A stretch of DNA of 64,000 nucleotides from Novosphingobium sp. RL4 (GCF_035658495.1 NZ_CP141944.1:3064001-3128000), one strand, 5' to 3'; positions 6,793-17,574 are shown, counted from the stretch's first letter. Numbers and translations: made by a program. Notes: a model not told the origin generated them from the letters alone.

Positions 6793-8621
6793 ATCTTCAC
6801 CCGAACCCCGGCATAAGCCGCGCGGCCCGGCGTGCCGTATGTCCGCACCACTTCGTAGTGCTCGTCGAACAGGTTCTCGACCCGGCCATAGAGCTGGATG
6901 TTCCGCGTCACGTCATAAGCCGTGCGCAGGCCCACCACGACATTGCCGCCAAGATAATAGGTGTTCGCCACGTCGTCATAGCGCCCCCCGCCCACGCGCA
7001 GGTCCGCGCCGAGGCGGAAGCCGTCCGACCAGTGCTTGTCGAGGCTGGCGTAGAGGTTGGTCTTGGGACGGCGGGCCAGCTGCTTGCCGGTGTCCTCGTT
7101 GGTGGCGTCGAGGTACGTGGCGGAAAGGCTCATGTCGAAGCCGTTCCAGTCGCTCACCTGCATCCCCAGTTCCACGCCCTTCGCGCGGGCCCGGCCGACA
7201 TTGTAGTAGTTCCATTCGGCCAGATCGTAGTCGATCAGGTTTTTGGTCTTGCGGTCGAAATAGGTGACCGAGAACGTCCCGTGCCCTTCCGCGAAGGGCT
7301 GCTCGACGCCCACGTCCCACGACTTCGAAGTCTCGGGATCGAGCGCGCGGAAACCGCCATTGGTATAGAGCTGGTAAAGCGACGGCGCCTTGAAGCCCTC
7401 GCCATAGCTGGCGCGCAGGATCGGCGCGCTTTCGCCGCCGCCGATCACCCAGGCGCCATTGGCCGAGAACGTGGTCTTGTGGCCGAAGTCCGAATTGTCG
7501 TCGTAGCGCAGCCCGCCGTTCAGGGTCAGTCCGGTGACCGGACGCAGCGTCAGCATGCCGAAGTAGCTGTCGATCGAGGTCGAGTCCTTCGCGTAATCGC
7601 TCGAGAATTTCTGCTTCTCGGTCTCCGCGCCCAGCAGGATGCTGGCCATGTCGATCGGGCTGAAGGAAACCTGCCCCTCGAAGCGGTCCGCGCGGCCGTT
7701 GGTGGTGTAGGGACCGAAGACCGCGTCGTCCGAGATGCGGCGGGTGTCGGTGAGGCCGTAGCCCACGCGCGCGGTCAGGCGGCCGTCGAGCCCCTTATAG
7801 CGAAGGTTCGCATAGCCCACCGTGTCGCGCTTCATGCCCACGTTCAGGGCATCGGCGCCGGTGTTGTCGTAATCGTAGTTGGCCTTGGTCCAGTAGGTCC
7901 CGGCGTCGGCGGACAGGCCGCTTACCAGTTCCACTTCGGCCCGGGCATTGGCGCTCTTGCTTTCGAAGCCGTCCTTTTCCTTACCGCCGAGGCGCTCGTC
8001 GAAGGCGGAATAGCCGTCGCCCTTGAGCCAGTTGCCGCCCAGCGTCAGGCCGACCGGTCCCACTTTGCCCGCCGCCGAGGCGCCGAGCTGCTTCTGGTCG
8101 CGCCACCCATATTCGGCCTGGCCGCGCGCGGTCCACTGCTCGGTCGGGCGCGCGGTGATGAGGTTGACGACGCCGCCGATGGCGCGGCTGCCCCAGAGAA
8201 CGCCGGAAGAGCCGCGCACCACTTCGATACGGTCGAACTGGCCGACGGTCAGGCTGCCGAAGTCGAAGCCGCCGCCGACATCGCCCGGATCGTTGATGCG
8301 CACACCGTCGATAAGCACGAGGCTCTGCGCATTCTCGGCGCCCCGGATGAACACGCTTGCGGGCTGGCCGAAGCCGCCGGACTGGGTGAAGGTCACGCCC
8401 GGCAGGCGGGCCAGCACATCGGTGGCGGTGACCGCCTGGGTACGCTCGATATCCTCGCGGGTGACGACCGAGACCGACTGGCCGATCTCGCTCACCGGGG
8501 TCTCGGTGCGGGTCGCGGTGACGACGATGCCGTCCGCTGCGATGCTATCGTTTGCGGCTTCGTCCGCCAGCGCGGGAGTGGCGACGGACAGGGCCGTCCC
8601 CAGCAGAAACAGATACTTCAC
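6789..8621 (-). CDS. btuB: TonB-dependent vitamin B12 receptor
   Basis: 610 residues after start correction: signal peptide (KYLFLLGTALSVATPALA), TonB box IVVTATR, plug domain (PGVTFTQSGGFGQPASVFIRG, VLIDGVRIND, EVVRGSSGVLWGSRAIGGVVN) and a 22-strand-type barrel ending in a C-terminal aromatic/hydrophobic signature (AYAGVRVKM). Small size is typical for BtuB rather than siderophore receptors. The start is GTG at 8621: GGAGG lies 8 nt upstream and the signal peptide begins there; the longer reading from 8702 lies in the leader. First gene of the operon, directly behind the cobalamin riboswitch. Confidence 0.95.
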   Translation of the reverse strand: MKYLFLLGTALSVATPALADEAANDSIAADGIVVTATRTETPVSEIGQSVSVVTREDIERTQAVTATDVLARLPGVTFTQSGGFGQPASVFIRGAENAQSLVLIDGVRINDPGDVGGGFDFGSLTVGQFDRIEVVRGSSGVLWGSRAIGGVVNLITARPTEQWTARGQAEYGWRDQKQLGASAAGKVGPVGLTLGGNWLKGDGYSAFDERLGGKEKDGFESKSANARAEVELVSGLSADAGTYWTKANYDYDNTGADALNVGMKRDTVGYANLRYKGLDGRLTARVGYGLTDTRRISDDAVFGPYTTNGRADRFEGQVSFSPIDMASILLGAETEKQKFSSDYAKDSTSIDSYFGMLTLRPVTGLTLNGGLRYDDNSDFGHKTTFSANGAWVIGGGESAPILRASYGEGFKAPSLYQLYTNGGFRALDPETSKSWDVGVEQPFAEGHGTFSVTYFDRKTKNLIDYDLAEWNYYNVGRARAKGVELGMQVSDWNGFDMSLSATYLDATNEDTGKQLARRPKTNLYASLDKHWSDGFRLGADLRVGGGRYDDVANTYYLGGNVVVGLRTAYDVTRNIQLYGRVENLFDEHYEVVRTYGTPGRAAYAGVRVKM

Positions 8622-8666
8622 GGTAATTCCTCCAACCTTGAACGACATTGCCGTCCATGGCGGAGA

Positions 8667-8690
8667 CGCGCGCCTTTCCTCATGCGCGCG
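8667..8690 (-). promoter_or_regulatory. Hairpin in btuB leader, possible expression platform
   Basis: CGCGCGC arms 10 nt apart, between the B12 box and the btuB Shine-Dalgarno. No T-run follows, so if it takes part in switching it would act by folding over the leader rather than as an intrinsic terminator. Confidence 0.4.
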
Positions 8691-8739
8691 TGCTCGCTGC
8701 ATGCCGGGACACCCCGCCCGGCTGCGGAACGACCGTCAA

Positions 8740-8905
8740 GGGCAGGTCTCCTGGCTTCCGGATCGCCGCGCCGCCTCCGCCTTCCCGGTTTGACCCAGTG
8801 GCATCGCGTGGAGGGGGCGCTCCCCGGTCACAGTTGCGGGGGCAGCTTCGGGCTTTCGCCGAAATTCCCACCAGGTTCCAATCCTGGGGCCCGGCTCCGG
8901 GCCAC
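8740..8905 (-). promoter_or_regulatory. Cobalamin riboswitch (AdoCbl aptamer)
   Basis: Read on the minus strand, the leader contains the conserved core in order: GGAACCTGGTGGGAAT near 8875, the junction CCCCCGCAACTGTGACC near 8830-8845, GCCACTGGG, and the B12 box AGCCAGGAGACCTGCC at 8741-8756. Spacing fits the cobalamin riboswitch class, which shuts off uptake or synthesis genes when adenosylcobalamin is high. The end positions are estimates. Confidence 0.95.
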
Positions 8906-9141
8906 CCATGACGTCGCTTGCGCCGATACTGTCCGGCGCGAGGATTGGCAAGCAGTGCCGGTAAAGGCCGCGCCAGGTATCGCCGCCGGGAAAACCGGAA
9001 GATTCTCTTAAGCCATTAAGGCTATCGGCAGGGCCTGTACCGCTTCGGGACGTGCCGATCTGCAGGGATGCCGCGCGCCGCAAAGCGGGTTAGGCGCAAG
9101 ATGCGCCCGTCCCCCGAAAGGACGCGCCAAGAGGACTATTC

Positions 9142-10287
9142 GTGACCGCTGCCGCCCTTCCTGCCTGCCTCGAACCCTGGGAAGCGCGTCCGCGCGATTT
9201 CCGCGGGCACTTCGCGCGCGGCGGCCGGCGACATGTCGCACGCCGCGCGCGCCGGCGCTGGTCGCTGGGTTTCGCCGCACTGGCCGCCGTGGCACTGCCC
9301 GCCTTCGCCTCGCCGGGCTCCTGGCAGCAATTCTCCATCGCCGATGCGCGGTCGCCCGAACAGACGGTCCTGCCGATGCCCTTCGAGCAGGCCGGAGCCA
9401 GCTTCCCCGGTTCGGCCTTCTACTATCTCGATGCCGAAGAACCGGTGCTCAGGATCGGCGAAGGCATTCATTCCGATGCCGATGACGGCGTGACCGGCCC
9501 CGGCCCGGTCGCCCGCGCGCTGCGCATCGACAATTCCGGGGTGGACCGCAGCCGCGCGCTCCAGTGCCTGACCGCCGCAATCTACTATGAGGCCGCCAGC
9601 GAGCCGGATGCCGGCCAGCGCGCGGTGGCGCAGGTCGTACTCAACCGGCTGGCCCATCCCGCCTATCCCAAGACCGTCTGCGGCGTGGTCTACCAGGGCT
9701 CCGAGCGCTCGACCGGCTGCCAGTTCTCCTTCACCTGCGACGGGTCGCTGGCACGCGCGCCGCAGCGCTTCTTCTGGCAGCGTGCGCAGGAAGTCGCCCG
9801 CGCGGCGCTTTCCGGCTACGTCTACGCGCCGGTCGGCCTGGCCACGCATTACCACACCGTCCAGGTCAATCCCTACTGGGCGCCGAGCCTCCATTATCTC
9901 TCGACGATCGGCGCGCACCGTTTCTATGCCCTGAGCGGACCGGCGGGGAGCCCTTCGGCCTTCCGCTTCGCCTACTTCGGCGGGGAGCCGCTCGCCGCGC
10001 CGCATCGCCATGACGATTCCGCCGCCAGCGCGGTCGCCAACGCCGCGCTGGACCCGCTCGCGGTGCAGCGCGCCTTCGAGGCGGCAACCCCGATCCGGCC
10101 GGACACCGCCATCCAGCCCGCCTCCGCTCCGGCCACCCTCGTGCAGGCCGCCGTCCCTGCCTATGCCAGCGATGTGCGCGAACGGGGCGGCGAAGCGCTA
10201 TACCGGGCGAGGAACCTGCCCGAGGCCCATGGGATCAGGCCCGAGTATGCCAATTCCGGGCGCTGGATCGGGCAACCGGTTCAGTAA
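9142..10287 (+). CDS. SleB-type cell wall hydrolase, membrane-anchored
   Basis: 381 residues. A basic cytoplasmic N-terminus (ARRARRRWSLG) precedes one membrane segment (FAALAAVALPAFASP, about 43-58). The hydrolase domain spans roughly 135-265: CLTAAIYYEAASEP with probable catalytic Glu150, AVAQVVLNRLAHPAYP, CGVVYQGS and QFSFTCDG are hallmarks of the SleB (Hydrolase_2) lytic transglycosylase family. The C-terminal 115 residues are low-complexity Ala/Pro-rich and diverged. GTG start with GAGGA upstream. In non-sporulating alphaproteobacteria these act in murein remodelling. Stands alone. Confidence 0.88.
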   Translation: MTAAALPACLEPWEARPRDFRGHFARGGRRHVARRARRRWSLGFAALAAVALPAFASPGSWQQFSIADARSPEQTVLPMPFEQAGASFPGSAFYYLDAEEPVLRIGEGIHSDADDGVTGPGPVARALRIDNSGVDRSRALQCLTAAIYYEAASEPDAGQRAVAQVVLNRLAHPAYPKTVCGVVYQGSERSTGCQFSFTCDGSLARAPQRFFWQRAQEVARAALSGYVYAPVGLATHYHTVQVNPYWAPSLHYLSTIGAHRFYALSGPAGSPSAFRFAYFGGEPLAAPHRHDDSAASAVANAALDPLAVQRAFEAATPIRPDTAIQPASAPATLVQAAVPAYASDVRERGGEALYRARNLPEAHGIRPEYANSGRWIGQPVQ

Positions 10288-10409
10288 ACCTCCCGATTCC
10301 CCTCTCAAGGTTTCGGCAACCATACGCCCTCATTAAGGCTTAGCGCCTGCAATCCTATAACGGGGTCGCGGCACCACCCCCTAACGCCGAAGACAAGAGG
10401 CCCGATACC

Positions 10410-10784
10410 ATGGCAATCCGCTTCTCCGCCGCCAAAGGCGGGACGTGTCCTGTGATCGTGCGAGCGCTGTGTCCATCCGTGCCGCTCGGCGCGGTCAACG
10501 ACAACGGCACTCGTCGCCGAACGCGCCGGCCGCGGACGGAGGGGCACGCCACCGCGCAGCAGCAGGATGCGGCCACCCTGGCCGCGAACGAGCGCATCTT
10601 CGCCGAAGCCTTGCGCCATTTCGCCCGCCACGGCCTGTCCGCCGCCTCCCATGCCCGCGCCAATGCCGCCGCCGCGCGCCTCGCGGGGGACATCGCGGCC
10701 TGCGACTGGTGGATCGCCATCTGCCGGCAGCTCGATCACCGCATGGCCGAAGCCTTCGCCAGACGGCTCACCACGAACGCCTGA
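10410..10784 (+). CDS. Conserved-looking hypothetical protein, 124 aa
   Basis: Soluble protein of 124 residues: a variable basic first third (RRRTRRPRTEG), then a predicted all-helical region (NERIFAEALRHFARHGL, ARANAAAARLAGD, CDWWIAICRQLDHRMAEAF). The double Trp and the helix pattern look conserved, and I recall similar small proteins in sphingomonads, but I know no function. ATG has ACAAGAGG upstream. Transcribed in the same direction as mdh, 375 nt before it. Confidence 0.6.
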   Translation: MAIRFSAAKGGTCPVIVRALCPSVPLGAVNDNGTRRRTRRPRTEGHATAQQQDAATLAANERIFAEALRHFARHGLSAASHARANAAAARLAGDIAACDWWIAICRQLDHRMAEAFARRLTTNA

Positions 10785-10978
10785 CAGTCTCGCCGCCGCC
10801 GCCGTGACTCGCGACCGCCTGCCCTTCCTCCAAGGCGACTCGCCCTCCCCGACGCTTGCCTGTCATACCGCCGTGCGAGACACTTGGATGCAATCTGCGC
10901 CCGCCGGGTTGCGCAAAACAGGCTCCGAACCCCGCTTCCCGGGCCCGTTTTCCGCGCATTCCCGCCCACTATTGCAAT

Positions 10979-10993
10979 TGCGAACTATTATCA
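10979..10993. promoter_or_regulatory. Fur-box-like dyad upstream of mdh
   Basis: TGCGAAC-T-ATTATCA fits the 7-1-7 Fur box layout: the right half is a perfect ATTATCA and the left half matches four of seven of TGATAAT while resembling the TGCGAA form seen in alphaproteobacterial Fur sites. Single weak-to-moderate match. Confidence 0.35.
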
Positions 10994-11050
10994 GTAAAAA
11001 CTGCCCCACCAGCCCTTTGCGCGGGCTTTTCACGGTTGCAATGTCGGTTT

Positions 11051-11071
11051 GAGGGGCGTAGGTCGCCCCTC
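11051..11071 (+). other. Perfect hairpin in mdh 5' leader
   Basis: GAGGGGCG and CGCCCCTC with loop TAGGT, 88 nt before the mdh ATG. Could protect the transcript 5' end or regulate translation. Confidence 0.45.
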
Positions 11072-11096
11072 GTTGAACACCGGCACCTGCCTTTAG

Positions 11097-12122
<1,026 letters not shown>

Positions 12123-12135
12123 TCCGTTTGACCGG

Positions 12136-12171
12136 CCCGGCCCGCCCGGCAAAGTGCCGGAGCGGGCCGGG
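12136..12171 (+). other. Very stable intercistronic hairpin, mdh-sucD
   Basis: CCCGGCCCGC-CCGGCA, loop AAG, TGCCGG-A-GCGGGCCGGG: 16 paired positions with one bulged A. No T-run, so more likely an mRNA-stabilising or partial termination structure that sets mdh apart from sucD. Confidence 0.65.
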
Positions 12172-12289
12172 CTCGGCTTACTGGCCCGTTGATTTTACGA
12201 CTTGGACGGTTGCACTTCGCGGAATTTGCGCCATGGCGCTTCCCAAGCCGGAATCGGCCTACACCAGGAACAGGAATTAGGATTCCCCT

Positions 12290-13180
12290 ATGTCCATTCT
12301 CGTCAACAAGAACACCAAGGTCATTACCCAGGGTATGACCGGTGCCACCGGCACCTTCCACACCGAGCAGGCGCTCGCCTATGGCACCCAGATGGTTGCC
12401 GGCGTGACTCCGGGCAAGGGCGGCACGACCCACATCGGTCTGCCGAACTACAACACCGTCGCCGAAGCCAAGGCCGCGACCGGTGCGACCGCCACCTGCA
12501 TCTACGTTCCGCCGCCGTTCGCCGCCGACTCGATCCTCGAGGCGATCGACGCCGAGATGGAACTGATCGTCGCGATCACCGAGGGTATCCCGGTTCTCGA
12601 CATGGTCCGCGTGAAGCGCGCCCTTTCGGGCTCGAAGTCGCGCCTGATCGGTCCGAACTGCCCCGGCGTCCTGACCCCCGGCGAATGCAAGATCGGCATC
12701 ATGCCCGGCAGCATCTTCTCCAAGGGTTCGGTCGGCGTCGTCTCGCGCTCGGGCACGCTCACCTATGAAGCCGTGTTCCAGACCACCAACGCGGGCCTGG
12801 GCCAGACCACCGCTGTCGGCATCGGCGGCGACCCGGTCAACGGCACCAACTTCATCGACGTGCTGGAACTGTTCCTGGCCGACGACGAGACCAAGTCGAT
12901 CATCATGATCGGCGAAATCGGCGGCAGCGCCGAAGAAGAAGCGGCCCAGTTCCTCAAGGACGAAGCCAAGCGCGGCCGCAAGAAGCCCATGGCGGGCTTC
13001 ATCGCCGGACGCACGGCGCCTCCGGGCCGCCGCATGGGCCACGCCGGCGCGATCGTGTCGGGCGGCCAGGGCGGCGCCGAGGACAAGATCGCGGCGATGG
13101 AAGAAGCGGGCATCCGCGTCTCCGCCTCGCCGTCGCTTCTGGGTGAAACCCTTGTGGAAGTCCTCAAGGAACTCGCCTGA
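12290..13180 (+). CDS. sucD: Succinyl-CoA synthetase alpha subunit
   Basis: 296 residues. CoA-binding N-terminal domain with [15 protein letters not shown], then the ligase region with [16 protein letters not shown] and the phosphohistidine loop [14 protein letters not shown]. Converts succinyl-CoA to succinate with nucleotide triphosphate formation, but only as a complex with the beta subunit. The beta gene sucC, usually directly upstream, is missing from this window, so it must be encoded elsewhere. ATG with an upstream AGGAATTAGGA. Lies between mdh and sucA in the same direction. Confidence 0.97.
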   Translation: MSILVNKNTKVITQGMTGATGTFHTEQALAYGTQMVAGVTPGKGGTTHIGLPNYNTVAEAKAATGATATCIYVPPPFAADSILEAIDAEMELIVAITEGIPVLDMVRVKRALSGSKSRLIGPNCPGVLTPGECKIGIMPGSIFSKGSVGVVSRSGTLTYEAVFQTTNAGLGQTTAVGIGGDPVNGTNFIDVLELFLADDETKSIIMIGEIGGSAEEEAAQFLKDEAKRGRKKPMAGFIAGRTAPPGRRMGHAGAIVSGGQGGAEDKIAAMEEAGIRVSASPSLLGETLVEVLKELA

Positions 13181-13193
13181 CACTATCCCCGCG

Positions 13194-13223
13194 GGCGGCG
13201 CGTGTCTTCGGACCCGCGCCGCC
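13194..13223 (+). other. Intercistronic hairpin, sucD-sucA
   Basis: GGCGGCGCG and CGCGCCGCC arms with an inner GTC-TTCG-GAC, a stable UUCG tetraloop. No T-run. Starts 14 nt after the sucD stop. Confidence 0.55.
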
Positions 13224-13361
13224 ACGGGACCCACGAGCGATCCGGCACGTTTGAGATGCCGGACGCGATGCGGACGAAGAGGCCCCCACCATCGGGACCA
13301 TCGTCCTAGAACGAGTTTGGTAGCGCCGGCCGTTTTCCGGCGCGACAAAAGGTGACACCCG

Positions 13362-16211
13362 ATGGGCGACGAAAGTTTCGACTTCACCCCCGATGATGCC
13401 CTCGACGGCCCGCAGGCCGGCCCGAGCTGGCAGCGCAAGAACTGGCCGCTCGTAGGAGCGGAATTCGAGGACGACCTGACCCAGGGCCTCGACCCCAGCG
13501 CGCTCAAGGTCCAGATCGAGAAGGCAGCGGCAAAGGGCGGCCAGAAGGTCGACCAGTCCCGCATAGACGAAGCCGCGGCCGACGCAATCCGCGCCATGAT
13601 GCTGATCCGCACATATCGCGTGCGCGGTCACCTGGCAGCCGATCTCGACCCGCTCGGCCTCAACCAGCGCCAGCTTCCCGCTGACCTCACGCCCGAATAC
13701 CACGGCTTCGTAGGCGCCGCGCAGGACCGTCCGGTCTACGTCGGCGGCGCGCTCGGCCTCGAATGGACGACCGTTCGCGAGATCGTGCAGATCCTGCGCG
13801 CGAACTATTGCGGCAAGGTCGGCCTCGAATACATGCACATCGCCGATGTCGAGGAACGCCGTTTCCTCCAGGAGCGGATGGAAGGCGCGAACAAGGAAAT
13901 CGAGTTCACCGCCGAAGGCAAGAAGGCAATCCTTCAGGCCGTCGTCCGCGGCGAGCAGTACGAGAAGTTCCTCGGCAAGAAGTACGTCGGCACCAAGCGC
14001 TTCGGCCTTGACGGCGGCGAAGCCATGATCCCGGCGCTCGAAGCCGTGATCAAGTACGGCGGCGCGCTGGGCGTGAAGGAAATCGTGTACGGCATGGCCC
14101 ACCGCGGCCGCCTGAACGTTCTCGCCAACGTGCTTGCCAAGCCCTACAAGGTCATCTTCCACGAATTCTCGGGCGGCACCGCCAACCCGGAAGACGTGGG
14201 CGGCTCGGGCGACGTGAAGTACCACCTCGGCACTTCGGCCGACCGTGAGTTCGACGGCATCAAGGTCCACATGAGCCTGATGCCCAACCCGTCGCACCTC
14301 GAAACGGTCGACCCGGTCGTGCTGGGCAAGGTCCGCGCCTACCAGACCATCGCCGACGACATCGGCGACGACATCGGCCCCGGCGCCAAGCACAAGCAGG
14401 TGCTGCCGGTCCTGATCCACGGTGACGCGGCCTTCGCCGGCCAGGGCATCATCTGGGAGTGCTTCGGCCTCTCGGGCGTGAAGGGCTACAACACCGGCGG
14501 TTGCATCCACTTCATCATCAACAACCAGATCGGCTTCACGACGAGCCCGCAGTTCGCGCGCAACTCGCCGTACCCGTCCGACGTGGCGAAGGGCGTCCAG
14601 GCCCCGATCCTGCACGTCAACGGCGACGATCCGGCTGCGGTGACGTTCGCGTGCAAGCTGGCGATCGACTATCGCCAGACCTTCGGCCGCGACATCGTGA
14701 TCGACATGTGGTGCTATCGCCGCTTCGGCCACAACGAAGGCGACGAGCCCGGCTTCACGCAGCCGCTGATGTACCAGAAGATCCGCCAGCATCCGCCGGT
14801 CAGCCAGATCTATGGCGACCGTCTGAAGCAGGACGGCGTCATCGACGACACCTTCCTGGCGAAGACCGAAGCGGACTTCACCGCGCATCTCGAAGAGCAG
14901 TTCGAGGCGGCCAAGACCTACAAGGCCAACCAGGCCGACTGGTTCTCCGGCCAGTGGAGCGGCTTCCACAAGCCTGCCGATCCCGAAACCGCGCGCCGCA
15001 ACGTCGACACCACGATCGAGACCAAGCTGTTCGACAGCCTCGGCCGTACCCTGACCACCGTTCCCGAAGGCCTGACCGTCCACAAGACGCTGGCCCGCGT
15101 GCTGGCGGCCAAGGAAGAGATGTTCAAGTCGGGCGACGGCTTCGACTGGGCCACGGCGGAAGCTCTCGCTTTCGGCAGCCTCGTCACCGAAGGCTACAAC
15201 GTGCGCCTGTCCGGCCAGGACTGCGAACGCGGCACCTTCTCGCAGCGTCACTCCGTCTGGGTCGACCAGAAGGACGAGCACAAGTACACGCCGCTCACCA
15301 CCCTGCCCCACGGCCGCTTCGAGGTCCTGAACTCGACGCTTTCGGAATATGGCGTGCTCGGCTTCGAGTACGGCTTCGCCAGCGCCGACCCGAAGACGCT
15401 GGTGCTCTGGGAAGCCCAGTTCGGTGACTTCGCCAACGGTGCGCAGATCATCATCGACCAGTACGTCGCCTCGGCGGAGTCCAAGTGGCTGCGCGCCAAC
15501 GGCCTCGTCATGCTGCTGCCCCACGGCTACGAAGGCCAGGGTCCGGAGCACTCGTCGGCCCGTCTGGAACGTTACCTGCAGCTCTGCGCACAGGACAACA
15601 TCCAGGTCTGCAACATCACGACGCCCGCGAACTACTTCCACGTTCTGCGCCGTCAGATGCACCGTCCGTTCCGCAAGCCGCTGATCATCATGACCCCGAA
15701 GTCGCTGCTTCGCCACCCGCTGGCAAAGTCGCAGGCCTCGGAGTTCACCACCGGCACCTTCTCGCGCATCCTCTCCGACCCCAGGGCTTCGGAAGATGCG
15801 GCCACCAAGAAGGTCATCCTGTGCTCGGGCAAGGTCTTCTACGACCTGCTCGAAGCCCGCGATGCCGCCGAGATCGACGACACCCAGATCATCCGCATCG
15901 AGCAGCTCTATCCCTTCCCGGGCGAGCCGCTGGCAAAGCGCCTGGCGCGCATGCCGAACCTCGAAGAGGTCGTCTGGTGCCAGGAAGAACCGCAGAACAA
16001 CGGTTCCTGGTTCTTCGTCGAATCGCAGATCGAGGCTGCCGCCAAGGAAGCCGGCGTCGCCCAGCCGCGTCCGCGCTATGCCGGTCGCAATGCCTCGGCC
16101 TCGCCTGCCACCGGTCTCGCCAAGCGCCACGTTGCCGAACAGGCTGCGCTGGTCGCCGATGCGCTGCATCTTTCCGTTCGTTCCGAACTCCGTCGCAAGC
16201 AGAAGGCTTGA
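13362..16211 (+). CDS. sucA: 2-oxoglutarate dehydrogenase E1 component
   Basis: 949 residues, normal for OdhA/SucA. N-terminal lipoyl-interaction segment (about 1-60), then the thiamine-diphosphate domains: GMAHRGRLNVLANV, HGDAAFAGQGI, GFTTSP, the Mg/ThDP region, RRFGHNEGDEP, and the C-terminal transketolase-like part ending QPRPRYAGRNASASPATG. Decarboxylates 2-oxoglutarate and passes succinyl to the E2 lipoyl group. ATG at 13362 with AAAAGGTGAC upstream. Only 8 nt separate it from sucB, so the two are co-translated. Confidence 0.97.
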   Translation: MGDESFDFTPDDALDGPQAGPSWQRKNWPLVGAEFEDDLTQGLDPSALKVQIEKAAAKGGQKVDQSRIDEAAADAIRAMMLIRTYRVRGHLAADLDPLGLNQRQLPADLTPEYHGFVGAAQDRPVYVGGALGLEWTTVREIVQILRANYCGKVGLEYMHIADVEERRFLQERMEGANKEIEFTAEGKKAILQAVVRGEQYEKFLGKKYVGTKRFGLDGGEAMIPALEAVIKYGGALGVKEIVYGMAHRGRLNVLANVLAKPYKVIFHEFSGGTANPEDVGGSGDVKYHLGTSADREFDGIKVHMSLMPNPSHLETVDPVVLGKVRAYQTIADDIGDDIGPGAKHKQVLPVLIHGDAAFAGQGIIWECFGLSGVKGYNTGGCIHFIINNQIGFTTSPQFARNSPYPSDVAKGVQAPILHVNGDDPAAVTFACKLAIDYRQTFGRDIVIDMWCYRRFGHNEGDEPGFTQPLMYQKIRQHPPVSQIYGDRLKQDGVIDDTFLAKTEADFTAHLEEQFEAAKTYKANQADWFSGQWSGFHKPADPETARRNVDTTIETKLFDSLGRTLTTVPEGLTVHKTLARVLAAKEEMFKSGDGFDWATAEALAFGSLVTEGYNVRLSGQDCERGTFSQRHSVWVDQKDEHKYTPLTTLPHGRFEVLNSTLSEYGVLGFEYGFASADPKTLVLWEAQFGDFANGAQIIIDQYVASAESKWLRANGLVMLLPHGYEGQGPEHSSARLERYLQLCAQDNIQVCNITTPANYFHVLRRQMHRPFRKPLIIMTPKSLLRHPLAKSQASEFTTGTFSRILSDPRASEDAATKKVILCSGKVFYDLLEARDAAEIDDTQIIRIEQLYPFPGEPLAKRLARMPNLEEVVWCQEEPQNNGSWFFVESQIEAAAKEAGVAQPRPRYAGRNASASPATGLAKRHVAEQAALVADALHLSVRSELRRKQKA

Positions 16212-16219
16212 GATAAATC

Positions 16220-17455
16220 ATGACCACCGAAGTCAAGGTCCCCGTCCTCGGGGAATCCGTCGCCGAAGCCACCATCGGCCAGTGGCTGAAGCAGCCCGGC
16301 GAAGCCGTTGCCGCTGACGAGCCCATTGCCAGCCTCGAGACCGACAAGGTCGCGATCGACGTCATGGCGCCCCACGCGGGCGTCATGGGCCAGCAGATCG
16401 CCAAGGAAGGCGACACCGTCGTCGTCGGCGCGCTGATCGCCACGATCGAGGAAGGCACCGGCGCCGCCGCCGCTCCCAAGGCTGCCGCAGCACCGGCCGC
16501 CGCCGCTCCGGCTCCGGCCCCCGCGGCTGCCGCCGTCGCCCCGGCCGCGGCTGCTGCCGCCGACGAAGGTTCGGCCGGTTCCTCGGTCCTGTCGCCGGCC
16601 GTCCGCCGCGCGATCCTGGAACACGGCATCGACCCGGCCACCATCAAGGGCACCGGCAAGGACGGCCGCATCACCAAGGACGACGTCCTTGAAGCCGCCA
16701 AGAACAAGCCCGCCTCGGCGCCTGTCGCCGCTTCGGCCGCCGCCGCTCCGGCTGCGCGCAACGAAGAACGCGTCAAGATGACGCGCCTGCGCCAGACCAT
16801 CGCCAAGCGCCTGAAGTCCGCGCAGGACAACGCCGCGCTTCTCACCACCTTCAACGACGTCGACATGTCGGCCGTCATCGAGGCGCGCGAGAAGTACAAG
16901 GACGTGTTCCAGAAGAAGCACGGCATCAAGCTCGGCTTCATGTCGTTCTTCGCCAAGGCTTCGGTCCTGGCGCTGAAGGACATCCCGGCGGTCAACGCCC
17001 AGATCGACGGCGACCAGATCGTCTATCACGACTACGTCGACATCTCGATCGCCGTCTCGGCCCCGAACGGCCTCGTCGTTCCGGTCGTGAAGGACTGCGA
17101 CAAGCTCGGCTTCGCCGGCATCGAGAAGGCGATCGCGAACTTCGGCAAGAAGGCCAAGGAAGGCACGCTGACCATGGCCGACATGGCCGGCGGCACCTTC
17201 ACGATCTCCAACGGCGGCGTGTTCGGCGGCCTGATGTCGACCCCGATCATCAACCCTCCGCAGTCGGCCGTGCTCGGCCTGCACCGCATCGAGGATCGCC
17301 CGGTCGTCCGTAACGGCGAGATCGTGATCCGCCCGATGATGTACATCGCGCTGTCCTACGATCACCGCCTGATCGACGGCCGTGAAGCGGTCACCGCGCT
17401 CAAGACGATCAAGGAAGCGATCGAGGATCCCACCCGTCTCCTCATCGACCTCTGA
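16220..17455 (+). CDS. sucB: 2-oxoglutarate dehydrogenase E2 (dihydrolipoyl succinyltransferase)
   Basis: 411 residues in the order lipoyl domain (1-77, lipoylated Lys43 in LETDKVAID), Ala/Pro-rich linker (about 84-115), peripheral E1/E3-binding domain ([28 protein letters not shown]), a second Ala-rich linker, and the catalytic core with [11 protein letters not shown] near the C-terminus containing the active His. Transfers succinyl to CoA. Follows sucA by 8 nt and is closed by a strong terminator. Confidence 0.97.
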   Translation: MTTEVKVPVLGESVAEATIGQWLKQPGEAVAADEPIASLETDKVAIDVMAPHAGVMGQQIAKEGDTVVVGALIATIEEGTGAAAAPKAAAAPAAAAPAPAPAAAAVAPAAAAAADEGSAGSSVLSPAVRRAILEHGIDPATIKGTGKDGRITKDDVLEAAKNKPASAPVAASAAAAPAARNEERVKMTRLRQTIAKRLKSAQDNAALLTTFNDVDMSAVIEAREKYKDVFQKKHGIKLGFMSFFAKASVLALKDIPAVNAQIDGDQIVYHDYVDISIAVSAPNGLVVPVVKDCDKLGFAGIEKAIANFGKKAKEGTLTMADMAGGTFTISNGGVFGGLMSTPIINPPQSAVLGLHRIEDRPVVRNGEIVIRPMMYIALSYDHRLIDGREAVTALKTIKEAIEDPTRLLIDL

Positions 17456-17463
17456 GTTGCAGA

Positions 17464-17503
17464 CCCCGCCCGTCCTGAAAAACATCTGGCCGGGCGGGGT
17501 TTT
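17464..17503 (+). terminator. Terminator after sucB
   Basis: CCCCGCCCG and CGGGCGGGG arms with an 18-nt loop, then TTTT. It lies before lpdA, so E3 level may be set separately from E1/E2. Confidence 0.85.
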
Positions 17504-17574
17504 CACTTGAGTTGAAATGACTATTTTCCGCTCGTGCCCAAAGTGCGAAGCACGAGCGTACGGAGGCCTGAACA

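Noticed and set aside
13164..16169. 1001-codon ORF on the minus strand opposite sucA
   Set aside because: Codon-mirror shadow of a highly conserved high-GC gene; no SD, no family motif, composition of an antisense reading. The same applies to other long antisense frames over dcp, lpdA, cckA, alaS and the dehydratase.
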